Shown: positions 11,053 to 23,517, counted from the first letter of the stretch. The stretch: DNA of 64,000 nucleotides from Cornus controversa (GCA_026545225.1 CM048845.1:82859033-82923032), one strand, 5' to 3'. Notes: generated by a model not told the origin, from the sequence alone. Numbers and translations are program-made.

Positions 11053-14000
11053 ATGAAGAAGTATTGCCAAAGATTGCCACCCTCTTTAGGAAGGGATGAG
11101 GGGTCTTCAAAGCAAAGTCATGTAGAGATCAACCTCAAGGATCTTCCTGCAGATCCTGGACTACGAACTCGGATATTAGATTACAATCCTAATGTCCGAG
11201 ATGAAATTCGTAGAGCATATCTACAAAAGGGTGCTTACCAACCTTGAAAACATGATTTTCCTTATAAGAGATTTGGGCAAGAGTCACGACGATTCAATCC
11301 GGGTTGGTTTGGAGAATATACTTGGTTAGAATATAGCGTATCTAAAGATGCAGCATATTGTCTATATTGCTATCTCTTTAAACCAGATGTTGGAAAATGA
11401 TAAGCGTTAAATGTTACACATTTATGCCTTCTTAATTGCATATGTTGATTCCGTATTTATGTTTACTTTGGTATTTTTATGCTATTTTTGTGTTTATGTT
11501 TTATATTAGGTTTTGTCCCAAAGAAGGGCGATGTTTCCGATCAAGTGCTGAGGAAGTGAAGAAATCAAGAAAAATTCATCAAGGCATTTCGCACAATCGA
11601 GATGATGATTTCGCAATCAATTGTGCGAAATCTCAATTTCGCACAATCGAAATTCTGCAGACTGCAAGTTGCCCACTTGTCTACTTGCCCACTTGTCTTG
11701 CCACTTGCTTTCAAGAATGACCTTTGCACGTCCTTTTTGAGAATTTTCTGACTTCAAAGAGCCATGTGAGGGGAATATATATATAGTAGGTGAACTATAT
11801 AGATATATATGCAAGGTGGGACCCAAGGACATAAGTGGATGGACATATATGCATGTTTTTTGGAAAAAGAAAAACACAACTTTCGGGAGGAGAGAAAAAG
11901 AGCTAAACCAGACCCTTGGAGCTTCATATCTCTGGCCATGGAGGATTGCAAGTCTCCAATGATTAACTAACTTTCCATCTATGGTGTGGTTGAAACCCCT
12001 AGCCATGTAACCTGTGCATTTTGTAGCTATATTAGGATCTATATGTATATGTTGATTACTTAGCCTAGTGTTTTGTATAATACTTGTAAACTTCTTCAAT
12101 ATATTCATTTGATTTTATTTCTTCCTCTTGTCTTAGAGTAGAAATGCTTCATTTTGAATGCTCAACATTTACAACTTTCACAAAAAAATGTAAATGATGG
12201 CTTTGTAATAGTGTTTAATGGAATGTGGTATTTCTTGCTTATATAGCTCATGCCAAGATAGGGTAGTTCGGACACATGTAGGTACATTTAGAAGGTATGA
12301 TAAGTAGATAGGTTGAAAGACTATGCTTGTTAAAGATGAGCTATGTTTAGTTAGAAATCACATTTATCTTTTGATATGTCATTATAGGTCACAAGCCTAA
12401 TGACATTGTGTTGCATATACTTGTAGAAGATCCCATTAGCTACATAAATGAACATGTCAAGTGGCTAGAGGTGGAAACCACCCCTAGTTCTCTCTCCCTC
12501 AACTTTACAAATTGTTTTAAAATTTAATGCTTTTACATTCTACAAAGTAGTGTTAAAGTCAAACCAAAATTCTATTTTTAGGATTAAATTGGAAATTCTC
12601 TCTTAGTAGTGCAATTTAACCAAACTCCTTGTGGGATCGATACCCTCTATAAAAAACCGTATCTACACAGATTCGTTCTCTTGCGAGTGGTTTAAATTAT
12701 ATTTTGATAGGCAATAGTAAGCTACAAAAATAAAGACATATTTGGCCACATCAGAGAACAATCGGGTGATGATTCTTTCGTGAGTCAAGGGTTTTCAAAT
12801 TGGAAGAGGAAAGATAGACTTGATATTCACGTTGGAGGTCCGAACAGTGCCCATAACCAATCTAGGAGTATGTGTCAAGTTTTAATGAATCAAAAGCAAC
12901 TTATCCAATCCATTTTCTCTAAGCAATCAGACAAGATGCGAATTGAATATCGAATTAGATTGACTACATCAATCGATTGTATTCGATTCCTTTTACGACA
13001 AGGGCTTGCATTTCGTGGTGATGATGAATCCGAGGATTCAAGTAACCAAGGGAACTTCCTTGAGACATTGCGATTTCTTGCAGATCATAACGAGGATATT
13101 AATGCAGTTACATTGAAAAATGCTCCTGAAAATCTCAAATTGATGGCAGCTGAGATTCAAAAGGACATTGTTAATGCTGTTGCAACGGAGACTCTCAATG
13201 TTATCATCAAAGATATTGGCGATGATTTTTTTTCTATTCTAATTGATGAGTCTGGAGATGTATCAACAAAGGAGCAAATGGCTTGTGTGTTACGTTACGT
13301 GGACAAGAATAGACATGTAATTGAACATTTTGTGGGTATTGTGCATGTTACCGACACCACTGCCATCTCACTTAAGATGGCGATTGATGATTTATTTTCT
13401 AGACATGGGTTGAGCATTTCTAGATTGCGTGGGCAAGGTTATGACGGGGCTAGTAATATACGAGGCGAGTTCAATGGTCTCAAAACCTTTGTCTTGAAGG
13501 AGAACGAATGTGCTTTTTACATTCATTATTTTGCCCATCAACTTCAATTGGCTCTCGTGGGTGTGGCAAAGAAACATGTTGACATGATTTCTCTCTTTAC
13601 TTTTGTTGCTAATATTGTGAATGTAGTTGGTGGTTCATATAAGCATCGTGACATTCTTCGAGAGAAACAAGCATTGATAGTCAGCAAGGAACTTAACAGT
13701 GGCGAGCTTTCAAGTGGGCAAGGCCTAAATCAAAATTGCTCTTTTAAACGATCTAGTGGTACACGTTGGGGTTCACATTATGACATTTTGATTAGCTTGA
13801 TCACCATGTTTCCATCCGTTGTTAGTGTACTCGAGACAATTGCAAATGATGGGTCATCAGAACAAAAATTTGAAGTAAATATTCTATTGGAGTTTATCGG
13901 ATTTTTTAATTTCATATTTAGTTTGCATTTGATGAGAACTCTTTTGGGAATTACAAATGAATTGTCAAAAACACTTCAAAGAAAAAATCAAGATATTGTG

Positions 14001-14750
14001 AATGCTATGTCCTTGGTTAAAGTATGCAAGCAACAATTGCAAACAATGAGGGAGAATGGATGAGATTCTTTACTAGATGAAGTTTCTTCTTTTTGTATCA
14101 AATATGAAATTCTTGTTCCTAATATAGAGGATACGTTTTTAGCTCGAGGATGACCACGGCGCAACATTCAAGAAAATTCAAACTTGCATCATTATCGTGT
14201 TGAGTTGTTTTATGCCGTCTTAGATATGCAACTTCAAGAGCTAAATGGTTGTTTTACTGAAGCAAATACTGAGTTGTTGCTTTGTGTGGCATGCTTATGT
14301 CCAGATGATTCATTATTTGCTTTTAATAAGCAAAAACTACTCCGCCTTGCTCAAGTTCATCCAAAAGAATTTTCTCCAAATGATCTTATGAAACTTAATG
14401 ATCAACTTGAGACTTATATTGTGGATGTGCGTTCTAGTAGCGAGTTTGAAGGATTAAAAGAGATTGGTGATCTTGCAAAAACAATTGTTGAAACCAAAAG
14501 AGATAAAGTGCATTCACTAGTTTATTTGCTTGTGACATTAGCATTGATCCTACCAGTTGCAACTGCCACTGTAGAGAGGGCATTTTCTGCTATGAATATT
14601 GTCAAGAATCGACTACGCAACAAGATGGGAGATCAATGGATGAGTGATAGTTTGACAGTGTATATTGAAAAAGATATATTTAATAGCATAGATAATGAAG
14701 CTATCATACGACGTTTTCAAAATATGAAAAGTCGTCGAGAACAATTGTAA
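11053..14750 (+). pseudogene. hAT transposase (TTF zinc finger, DUF4371, C-terminal hAT dimerisation), disrupted
   Basis: Three blocks in one frame encode a transposase of the zinc-finger MYM/TTF hAT group: 11053-11397, 12754-14063 and 14064-14750. Visible in order are a basic N-terminus with VEINLKDLPADPGLR, a TTF-type finger region (DAAYCLYCYLF), GGPNSAHNQ, a catalytic-core Asp (FFSILIDESGD, near 13250), a second conserved Asp (GQGYDGASNI, near 13440) and the dimerisation region with its conserved Glu (TATVERAFSAMNIVKNRLR, near 14560-14620). The reading frame is broken by TGA at 11245, 14061 and 14151, and by a solo LTR at 11398-12753. Removing the LTR and one duplicated 5-bp target keeps the frame, so the LTR entered an originally continuous exon. 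It is dead as a self-mobilising gene. C-to-T type changes explain at least the CGA-to-TGA and TGG-to-TGA stops. Confidence 0.92.
11398..12753 (+). mobile_element. Solo LTR, Ty3/gypsy-like (Tat/Athila-style), inside the hAT transposase
   Basis: The 1356-bp insert starts TGATAAGCG and ends CCACATCA. It is flanked by GAAAA (11393-11397) and GAGAA (12754-12758), a 5-bp target duplication with one mismatch. The end region (TTGTGGGATCGATACCC, then CTTGCGAGTGGTTT) resembles Tat/Athila-type LTR ends as I remember them. No coding sequence lies within. A complete element probably recombined down to one LTR. The lineage is an inference. Confidence 0.75.
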
Positions 14751-15231
14751 ATGTACTTCATGGAATTATCAATGAATATTAAACTTCTTTTGCTTATTAC
14801 GGTAGTTTGATTTTTTTTTTAAAATCTTGTTGTTAAAGATCGCCCCCTCTAGTATAGTTTTCTGGTTTCGTCCCTGGGCACCCCTACCCCGTTTATATTT
14901 TATATTTATTATATTACCGTTATATATATAATACACATACAAAATTACTCTTATATAGTTATATATATAAGATTTACTAGCTCAAATCTTATTGGCGGTG
15001 CACATGTAAAATATCAAGGACTTTATCACATGAGAGTTTAAATATTAAAAATAGTACAATTATAAAAGTAATCTCCTAAAAAAAAGTTCTTAAAAAAATT
15101 AAAAAAATTTGCCTCACCCCGTTTATTAAATGGGGTGGGGCGGGGATGGGGGTAGCTTTTCTAAACAGGGATGGGGATGGGAAAGGGTATCGCCGCCCCA
15201 TACCCGTCCCATTGCCATCCCTAGATAGGAT

Positions 15232-15840
15232 ATTCATATACAAAGAGAGCTCTTGTAGGATTTCAAGTAGGCGCGGATAGATGAACATCTGGAGGATGAC
15301 GAGGAGGACGTGTTCGATCAGGAGGCACACTCCACTCAACCAGTAGGGATCGTGATTCGGCACCATCTTTAAGAACTCCAATGGAGATTTTAGATGTGAT
15401 AGAGAAGATTATCTTATCAAGTTTGGCTAATCTTGAAGGATCAAAATCTTGCAAATTTTACTATATTTATTTGAAAATTCACTACTGTGATAATAAATTT
15501 TTACTAATTTTAATGATAAAATTTACCATCAAGTGATAAATTTTCACTATATATAAAGTATCAAATTTCAAAATTAAAACGACGTGGTTTTGATAAAGAA
15601 AATACAACATACTTAGTGAAATCTTATATTACATAATATTATTTTGTATATTTGTATTTTTTTTTTTAATCTTCCACTCTTATGTCTAGAAGGAACATAT
15701 CATCACACTAATTCTAACTTTAGGTGGACACGAGCAGCCATGGATGCAGAGCACTGAATTTTTATTTTTTTTAGTATTATATACTTATATTTTTGTAAAA
15801 TATTAGAACTTACCCTCCTAAAATTACAAAATAATAATAA
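15232..15840. other. Spacer between hAT and MULE, no gene seen
   Basis: AT-rich DNA. A minus-strand open frame at 15263-15454 has balanced composition but no recognisable family. Joined to the left flank of the hAT element (8890-9130) it still gives no convincing gene. Confidence 0.45.
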
Positions 15841-16160
15841 GCGCGAATTTAAAAAAAAAATCGTTAACTATCGTTCGTTTGCAAATAACCCCCCTTATGA
15901 ATTGCTTTTGCAAAAAAAACCCTCCAACTATCAGAAAAGGGTTACAAAGGTAACAGACGTTTCCTGATGAGACTAAATGACTAAAATACTCCTTCCGAAC
16001 TATTTGGACATATGTTTTACCATTTTTTGAGTGTGGTTATAAGGTCAAAACGACATCGTTTTATGATCTCATTTTTGTGGCCGAAACCCTTTTGTATACA
16101 CGCTACTTGTATATTTATATACACACCATAGCCATTGTTACCATTTGAAGGTTACATGAT

Positions 16161-16202
16161 ATATATATGTGTGTGTGTGTGTGTGTGCGCGCGCGCGTGT
16201 GC
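16161..16202. repeat. (AT)n(GT)n(GC)n alternating tract in the MULE left TIR
   Basis: Forty-two bases of strictly alternating purine and pyrimidine. Mirror tracts lie in the right TIR at 22898-22935 and 23044-23082. GC-plus-GT tracts of this kind are the classic Z-DNA-prone composition; any role is speculative. Confidence 0.8.
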
Positions 16203-16507
16203 TACCCTATTCCATTCTCTCTTCCCTTTATCTACATTTATCACTACAGAAATCTTACTTTTGAATTTGACTCTCTTCTCTTTATTTGCATCTATCACTA
16301 CAGAAATCCTATTTTTGAATTTGATTTGTAGCTACGCATCCTCTGTTTCATTCGAAGTGCACTATCAGTAAAAATTAGAAGTGTTGTTATCTTTTGAGTT
16401 TTTTGAGGTGTGGTTGTTCCCTGTGGTGGTCCTTTTTGAGAAGAAAAGAAGGAAATTGGGGGTAGTGGTCCAACAGACAAGTGTTGGTGCTGGTCCTGTG
16501 TTAGTAT

Positions 16508-17333
16508 GTTTCGAATTTATTACTGTCTATGATTATAAAATTAGGGTTTTTTGTTTAGTTTTTTTTAATGTTCTTGAGAAATTGTTAATTTTCTATCATT
16601 AGATAAGTAGGGCTTTTGTAGCTTAAATCACCTGGATGCAAACACAAGTTATTTAGTACTATATATTATCAAAATCGAGCACTTTTTGCATGTGATACAT
16701 ATATTAGATATTCTAAAAATTAGGACTTTTTAACATTAGGGCTTTTTGCACTTTTATTGTCTATATATTGCTACTTTTACATATAAAGTGTAACAATTTT
16801 GACATTTTAGTCATGGACTCTCAGTCAAAGCTGATGTGATAACATGAGTCAATAAAATATATTCTATCATGTAATACTTTTTTTTAGACTAACAATTCTA
16901 TACTGGTCTGATAATTTGCCACTATAATTTGTTTCAAATTTATTACTATCTGTGATTATAAAATTAGGGTTTTGTTTAGTTTTTTAATGTTCTTGAGAAA
17001 TTGTTAATTGTCTATCATTAGAAATTTAGGGTTTTTGTAGCTTAAACCACCTAGATGCAAACACAAGTTGTTTGGTACTGTATATTGTCAAAATCGGACA
17101 CTTTTTGCATGTGATACATATATTAGGTATTCTGAAAATTAGGGCTTTTTACACTTTTATTGTCTGTATATTGTTACTTGTTGCATATAGAGTGTAAGAA
17201 TTTTGACATTTCAGTCATGGACTCTCAGTCAAAACCGATGTGATAACATGAGTCACTAAAATATATTCTATCATGTAATACTTTTTTTTAGACTAACAAT
17301 TCTATATTAGTTTGATAATTTGTCATTATAATT
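16508..17333 (+). repeat. Direct tandem duplication of about 420 bp inside the MULE
   Basis: Copies at 16508-16930 and 16931-17333 begin GTTTC.AATTTATTACT and share CTTGAGAAATTGTTAATT, CACTTTTTGCATGTGATACA and GTCATGGACTCTCAGTCAAA. They sit between the left TIR and the transposase, and no coding capacity is seen. Confidence 0.85.
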
Positions 17334-17437
17334 TGCTACACACACAACTTGCAATCAACTACATTTTTTTTGTCAACTACTTTATATTGATGGAAATTTT
17401 TTTTCACTTTTTGACATGTGTTGTTGACTTTGACAGA

Positions 17438-20400
17438 TCTCATGACTAAGTTATTCACACTTGATTATCATCATGTTGGTAGGTTTGAGACATCTAAATC
17501 TGGGTTATTGTCATACAGTGGAGGTGGTGTACATTTACATAAAAATGTTGATCTAGACTACATGTTTTATTTTGAAATGCAAGATTTTGCTTAAAGACCA
17601 AGTTATGGGAGGGGTTCAGTTGACTTTTATTATAGAGCACATTTGGTTAGTGGTAATGAGTCATTGAAAAAACTTTCAACTGATGGTGATGTGATTGAGA
17701 TGTTTGAATCTAATAAGAGGTTTGCATTATTGAAAATATTTTTAGTTAAACATGTTGTAGATCATGGAGTGACTGATATGGAAGCTTCAGTGGAGGATTT
17801 AATGAGTGATAAAGATTCTTCACTGGGTGATGAAGATGCAGTACTTGGTGATGAAGATGCAACACTATATGATGTACAATTAGTAATGGGTGATGATGAT
17901 GCTTCACTGGGTGATGAAGATGCCGCAATGGGTGATAAAGATGCAGCAGTGGAAGTACTTGGTGATGGAAATGCAGCAATGGGGGGTGATAAAGATACAG
18001 CAGTGGCAATACTTGGTGATGAAAATGCAAAAATGAACATTTTTTTTATGTTGATTCGGAATTTGCACCCAGTGATGAATTAAGGAGTATTTGTGGGTTA
18101 TCAAACGATGAGGTTGATGGAAGATACCAAGACTTTGATCCTCAAAGAGACTTGGTTTCAGCTAAAATTGAAGTAGGTATGAAATTTCCAACACTTAATG
18201 ATTTTAGAGTGACTCTAAGGCATCATGTAGTGACAAAAATGTTTGACATCAAGTTCAAAAAAATGAAAAAAAATTAATCATTGTTGTATGTAAAAAAGAG
18301 TGTGGGTGGAGAATACGTGTATCTTAAACAACTAATGAGAGTTGTTTGAGCATTAAGACACTTGTTAAAAAGCACAATTGTACTAGAATTAAAAGAAAAT
18401 TAGTTGAGTACATTACAAATAGTTATTTGGAGTCAATTAGAGAGAATCCAAATTAGGAATCAGGTTCAATGAGACAAACTGTTACAAGGGAACTAAGATG
18501 CAATGTCTCCACACATAAGATTTACAGAGCAAAGCATAAAGGAAAATAGATGGTTGAGGGGAACCATGGGGAACAATATTCAAACATTAGAAGGTATTGC
18601 AAACTAATTTTAGAAACCAACCCTGGTTTAATTGCTAAACTTTGTAATTACCCTAGTGAGACAGAACCCAAAAGATTCAAAAGACTTTTCATATCTTATG
18701 AGGCCATGCATAGAAATTTTAGGGAATGGTGCAGACCATTAATAGATATGGATGAGACATTTTTAAAAGGGCCTTATGGTAGACATTTGCTTAGTGTAGT
18801 TGGAACTGATGGTAATAACAAGATGTTCCATTTAGCTATTGGTATTGTTGAGGCATAGAATAGGGACTCATAGACATGGTTTATGGAATAGTTGATGAAT
18901 ATTATTTGTCCTTCGCGTGGCTTGACATTTATTTTTGATTGACACGAGATAAAAAATTTTACTTAATGTTTTGACTAAATAATTTTTTTACTTAGTGTTT
19001 TGACTAATAAACTTATATTGTTGTGTTAATTATATTATTTTAATTATTTCAGGGACCACAGGTTTTGTGTTAAACATATGTATGATAATTTTAAACAAAA
19101 ATTTAGAGGCTTGTAATTGAAAGCTAAGTTATGGAATGCTGCAAGAGCTTATGATGATGATGACTTTAAGAAGCATATGCAACAAATAAAAGAGATCAAT
19201 GTTGATGCCTATGATTGGCTTGTGAAAGTGCCATTTCAACATTGGGCAATGTCACATTTCCTAATTGGTTCAAAATACAATGTGGTGGTTAACAAAATAT
19301 GTGAATCATGAAATTCTGTGATTCTAAAGGCAAGAGAGAAACCTGTAATAACCATGTTGGAGTGGATCCAAAAACATCTAATGAGGAGGTTTGAAAAGAA
19401 GAGAAGTACTATGTCAACATGTAATGGATTGTTTTGTCCAGAGATACAGAATGTATTGGATAAATACAAGAACATATCAATGGAGTGTGTTGTGGATTAT
19501 AATAGGGATTCTAGGTATGAGGTTTAGTGGAGGGGTAATAATGAATATGTGAACATGCAGTCAGGAACATGCACTTGTAGGAAGTGGGATGTGACTGGTA
19601 TTCTTTGCCAACATGGTGTTGCTACCATATTTTATTTGAGGAGAGAACCAGAACAGTATGTTGCAAGTTACTATCTAAAAGATACATACCTTATAACATA
19701 TGCCTCTGTCATGTATCCCATGCCCCTAAAGATGATGAGCAAATATACCTCAGATTTAATCATTCTACCACTGTTCCCTAACCCACCTGGTAGGCCTAAA
19801 AGACTAGGAGGAAAACAAGTGATGACGCTATTAGACTACCTAAACTTAGTAAATATTATGTGAATATGTGTTGTAGTAATTGCTTACAATCTGGATATAA
19901 TGCAAGAACATGTAAAGCAATTGAATCTATGATTAGAGAAAATGCCCCAAGAGGTAAAGGAGGTAGAACCAAGAAAGTAAAACCTACTTTTCTTGGGATT
20001 GACACTAGTAGTGGCACAATTGTTTTGTCTAATGTTAAGGTATGTAATAACTTTTTATTGAAATTTACCTCAATTTTATAAAAGAAAATTTTAAATCACT
20101 ACTATAACATATTTTCCTATACATTGTAGGTGAGTTCAAGAAGAGCTGGAAGTTTAGTTCCAAGAAGAGGAAGAGCTGGAGGTTCAGTTCCAAGAGGAGG
20201 AAGAGTTAGAGGTTTAGTGAGTTCAAGAAGAAGAACTAGAGGTTCAGGTGTGGGGCAAGCTGAACTAAGTCAGGTGAGACAACAAAGTGTGTTCATTTAA
20301 ATTAATTTATCTATAATAATAAATATGTGCACCTAACTTTTTATTCCATGCATCAAATGGTAGGTGAGTAATAGAGGAAGAGGAAGAGGAGATTTATTTG

Positions 20401-20900
20401 TCACTTAAGCCACTCAAACTTCACTTGGACTTTTAAACACTCAATTTTCAGTTGGGAGAGGTTCAGTTGTAGATTCAATAGTAGCAAGAGTTGGTCTAAT
20501 TGGACATGTGACTTATGAACCTTCAAACATTCACACCACATCAACTTTAATTGGTAGGGGGAGTTACAGATTCATTAGCAGCAAGAGTTGGTCTAATGGA
20601 AAGAATAGGTGGAACAAGAGTATGTCTTACTAGTATTGGAACAAGAGGTGGTTTAGTTTAGGTATTCCCATGACATAAACTACATGAGTGCTTTGAGATC
20701 TCATGTTACCTAATCTATATTTTATGTTTTTTTTAATGCATAGGCGAGAGTTACTTTAACACAACAGACTTCAATGAGTGGTTTGGAGGTACCTCCATCA
20801 ACACAAAACACTCAAGCATCCTCTTCAAGGTATACTATTTTTTCTTCAATGAGTTTTGTTTATAAAAATACTTTGACATAAATATTAAAACTTGAAATTT
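17438..20900 (+). pseudogene. MuDR-type MULE transposase, degenerate, with acidic repeats, SWIM and CCHC fingers
   Basis: Coding blocks appear in the order expected for MuDR-type transposases: an N-terminal HHVGRFETSKSG..YSGGGVH block (about 17470-17590); an acidic repeat region, 17643-18083, with repeated LGDEDA-like units; a MuDR DNA-binding block (GMKFPTLNDFRVTLRHHVV, about 18178); the MULE catalytic domain (DMDETFLKGPYGRHLLSVV, 18748 on, then GLTFIFD near 18920); HRFCVKHMYDNFKQKF after an apparent intron (about 19060); a SWIM finger (CTCRKWDVTGILCQHGVA, about 19570-19625); a CCHC knuckle (CCSNCLQSGYNARTC, about 19867); and a basic Arg/Gly/Ser tail (20130-20280). At least ten stops and several frameshifts lie between blocks (for example after MKKN near 18272, EA near 18856 and YEV near 19527), so it cannot be translated intact. 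Confidence 0.88.
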
Positions 20901-20904
20901 TCAT

Positions 20905-22348
20905 TTAGCAGGTGACTAGTGGTTTTTTTGGGTAGAAGAAAGAAGGTTCAATGTGTTTTGGTGGTAGAAGAAAGCTGAAGGACATGGTAGCAGTTAGTGG
21001 TTGTTGTGTGGATGGTGGCAACATGTGTGATTTTGAACATGCAAATGTGTTTTTGCTGGTGGTTTTTGTGTGGATAGTGTAGACCATTATTGGGTTTTCA
21101 ATTTTGGTAATGTGAATTTACAATGGTTGTGATTTTGGGCTTTTAGTTTTGGCAACATGTTTGGATATGCTGTTTATTGGCATTCTAACCACTAAAAGTT
21201 GACAGGATAATGAAAACTTCATTGCTTATAGTTTGTGCAATATTTAAAATGTTGTTCATATGCTGTTCATTGGTAATAAGTGTTTTAAAATGATGAAGTT
21301 GTCCCCAATCATTTATCGCAATGACAACTGTCTTCTCCAATGTTGAGCATATAGAAGTGTTGTTCATTCTTGAGTTAACATTAGTGTTGGGTTTGCAATG
21401 CATGCTTCTTTCTATTATTTATTTATTTATATTTTCATTTTGTGGTTGATATTGCCTTAATTGGGCATGATTCTATTGAATAAGGTAGATGTTTTAGTAA
21501 CTTTTGAGTATTGTTTCTTGTTTTAGATGCTAAGAGGTGGTTGGTTATTGCATCCATGTTATTTTTAAACCTTTCTGTTTAATAATATTTGACTTGGCTT
21601 TTTGTTGTTCGATTTCAACGCCTTATTTAAGTTGGCATTAGTAAACCCTGAATGAGCTCTGGATTATCCTTTTTCGTCCTAATTCCTACCCAAGGATTTT
21701 GATCTCTTTGGGCTGGGCTATCGGCATTGATAGAACAAAATGAGAGTCAAGTTGCAATGTAAACCCTTATTTAACAGTTTGGTTTATCCAATTAGCCATT
21801 TTTCATTTTGATTTGGCCCAAGTTTTGAGCAATGCATTACTTATAGTTTGTGCAATATTGAAATATACTTGACAGGATACTAACTCTACCCTTATGTGTA
21901 TGTCTGGATAGTTATATGCCACTGTCTCTAAAACCATTCCCAATCCATTGATTTATTATCCCGTTGGCATGGTAGTAGGCGTAGGCTACAGTTTTTGGAT
22001 GTTCACTGCCACGGCCACCCAAAAATCTCCCAATATGGTTCTCTTAATGTTAACAACACCGTGACCTCTTTTGTCTTTGGATCATATTTAAGCAGCCTTG
22101 AAGTGGTATCACCACTAAGAATGGTCTGTGTTATGTTACTGCAAAATTTTGTGTCACAATTTTAGTACAATTTATTATACATACAATGTTAGACCCTTAA
22201 AAGGATGAATATAGAATAAGAAAAGTATATATATGTGAGATAGTAATATACTTGAGTCGAAAAATAGCACCAGAATTTGTGAAAAATAACACCAAAATAT
22301 ATATGTGAGATAGTAATATACTTGAGGAAAAGAAACATCATATTGTCC
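20905..22348. other. 3' interior of the MULE, no gene seen
   Basis: T-rich sequence after the last transposase-like exon. A 29-bp repeat TATATATGTGAGATAGTAATA.. occurs twice near 22228 and 22300. The small open frames at 20905-21087 and 21185-21403 on the minus strand show no recognisable family. Confidence 0.45.
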
Positions 22349-22543
22349 TCACCATTGACAATTTGGGTAGGAATACAAACCCAAATCAATAAACACTGTC
22401 AAACATATCAACAAAACATCTAATGAAAAATTTGTCTCACAGTTGCAAAACCATTTCCTTGGATTCTTTCGAGTCATTGAAAGTTGCAGGCGAGCTTGTC
22501 TTGTACAGTAACATTGTATGTAGGTAGAAGATGTTGATTCCAT
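22349..22543 (-). pseudogene. GRF-type zinc-finger remnant inside the MULE, antisense to the transposase
   Basis: The 64-residue frame has CYCTRQARLQLSMTRKNPRK followed by WFCNCE. It resembles the plant GRF zinc finger, a C-x-C, then a conserved Arg-Leu-x-Ser-x-Thr..Asn-Pro segment, then Arg/Lys-x-Phe-x-x-C. Such fingers are common as small TE-associated open frames. The expected Gly after the second Cys is Thr. The start context is unremarkable and no flanking exons were found. Confidence 0.5.
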
Positions 22544-23517
22544 TTAACAACTCTGCCAATTTTTTAAAAAAAAATCAATAAAAACCAAAAAGATTAATGC
22601 TGAGTATGATTATAAAATAATAATAATAATAACAATAATTCAAGAAATTTGTCCAAAAAAATATAAATTGAATAAAATATCAGATACTCTGAAATTTGAG
22701 AAAACCAGATTAATTGATAAAGTAAAGGAAAGATGGAGGAAATTAATGTAGATGCATATATATGGAAGAGATAATGGAATAGGGTAGCATATATAAACGT
22801 GATTTGAACCAGTGGATGATTACCTGCAAATTGAATTCAAAAGTAAGATTTCTATAGTGATAGACTCAGATAAATAGAAAAGAGAATGGAATAGAGAGCG
22901 CACGCGCGCGCACACACACACACACACATATATAGACACATATCATATAAACGTGATTTGCATCAGACCTACAAATTGAATTCAAAAGTAGAGTTTCTGT
23001 AGTGATAGATGCAGATAAAGGGAAGAAAGAATGGAATAGGGTAGCGCACGCGCGCGCGCACACACACACACACACATATATATCATATACAGAGGAGGCG
23101 TACCCGCAAATCAAAACAGAGTGTTGAACCTTCAAACGGTAACAATAGTTATGGTGTGTATACAGAGATATAAGTAGCGCGTATACAAAAGGGTTTCGGC
23201 CACAAAAATGAGACCACAAAACGACGTCATTTCGACCCTATACCACACTAAAAAAAACGATAAAACACATGTCCAAACAGTTCGAAAGGAGTATTTTAGT
23301 CATTTAGCCTCATTAGGAAACATTTGTTACCTCCATAACCCTTTTTCTAATAGTTGGAGGGTTTTTTTTTGCAAAAGCAATTCATAAGGGGTTTATTTGC
23401 AAACGAATGATAGTTAATGGGTTTTTTTTTTAAATTCGCCCTAATAATAATAATAATAATAATCCATTAGCCCCCCTCTGAGAAATTATTAATTACCACG
23501 TTATTCCATGTATTGGG

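Larger units (their letters stand above)
9131..15223 (+). mobile_element. Nested hAT transposon, about 6.1 kb
   Basis: The left end TAGGGATGACAA (9131-9142) and right end TTGCCATCCCTA (15212-15223) are inverted repeats, flanked by a perfect 8-bp duplication GATAGGAT (9123-9130 and 15224-15231). The outer shell carries CCCCGCCCC-like subterminal repeats (9170-9290 and 15110-15210), typical of non-autonomous hAT elements. Inside it, GGCACCC occurs on both sides of the transposase unit (9277-9283 and 14877-14883). The inner unit ends TTTCGTCCCTG, resembling the end of TTF-zinc-finger hAT elements. I infer an autonomous-type hAT that landed inside a smaller hAT. The inner left terminus is eroded, so the nesting is less certain than the outer borders. 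Confidence 0.8.
15841..23441 (+). mobile_element. Mutator-like element (MULE), 7.6 kb, with long terminal inverted repeats
   Basis: The left end GCGCGAATTTAAA and the right end, read inverted as GGGCGAATTTAAA, begin terminal inverted repeats of about 490 bp (left, 15841 to about 16330) and 590-870 bp (right, about 22571-23441). The arms share TTGCAAAAAAAACCCTCC, TGACTAAAATACTCCTT, TTTTGTGGCCGAAACCC and CACTACAGAAATC. A 9-bp direct repeat TAATAATAA flanks it (15832-15840 and 23442-23450); this is the right size for MULEs, though the sequence is simple. The interior holds a degenerate MuDR-type transposase (17438-20900). The right arm is longer through internal duplication and was copied again at 30343-31187. 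Confidence 0.88.

Noticed and set aside
15263..15454. Minus-strand frame with SLLVEWSVPPDRTRPPRHPP
   Set aside because: No family resemblance, no start context or flanking exons; too short to call.
17746..18104. Three minus-strand open frames (His/Pro- or Ser-rich)
   Set aside because: They are antisense of the acidic repeat block of the MULE transposase; the open frames follow from the repeat composition.
22866..23219. Minus-strand frames with CVCVCVCARA, also 16135-16371, 30617-30983
   Set aside because: Translations of the GT/GC microsatellite inside the MULE terminal repeat.
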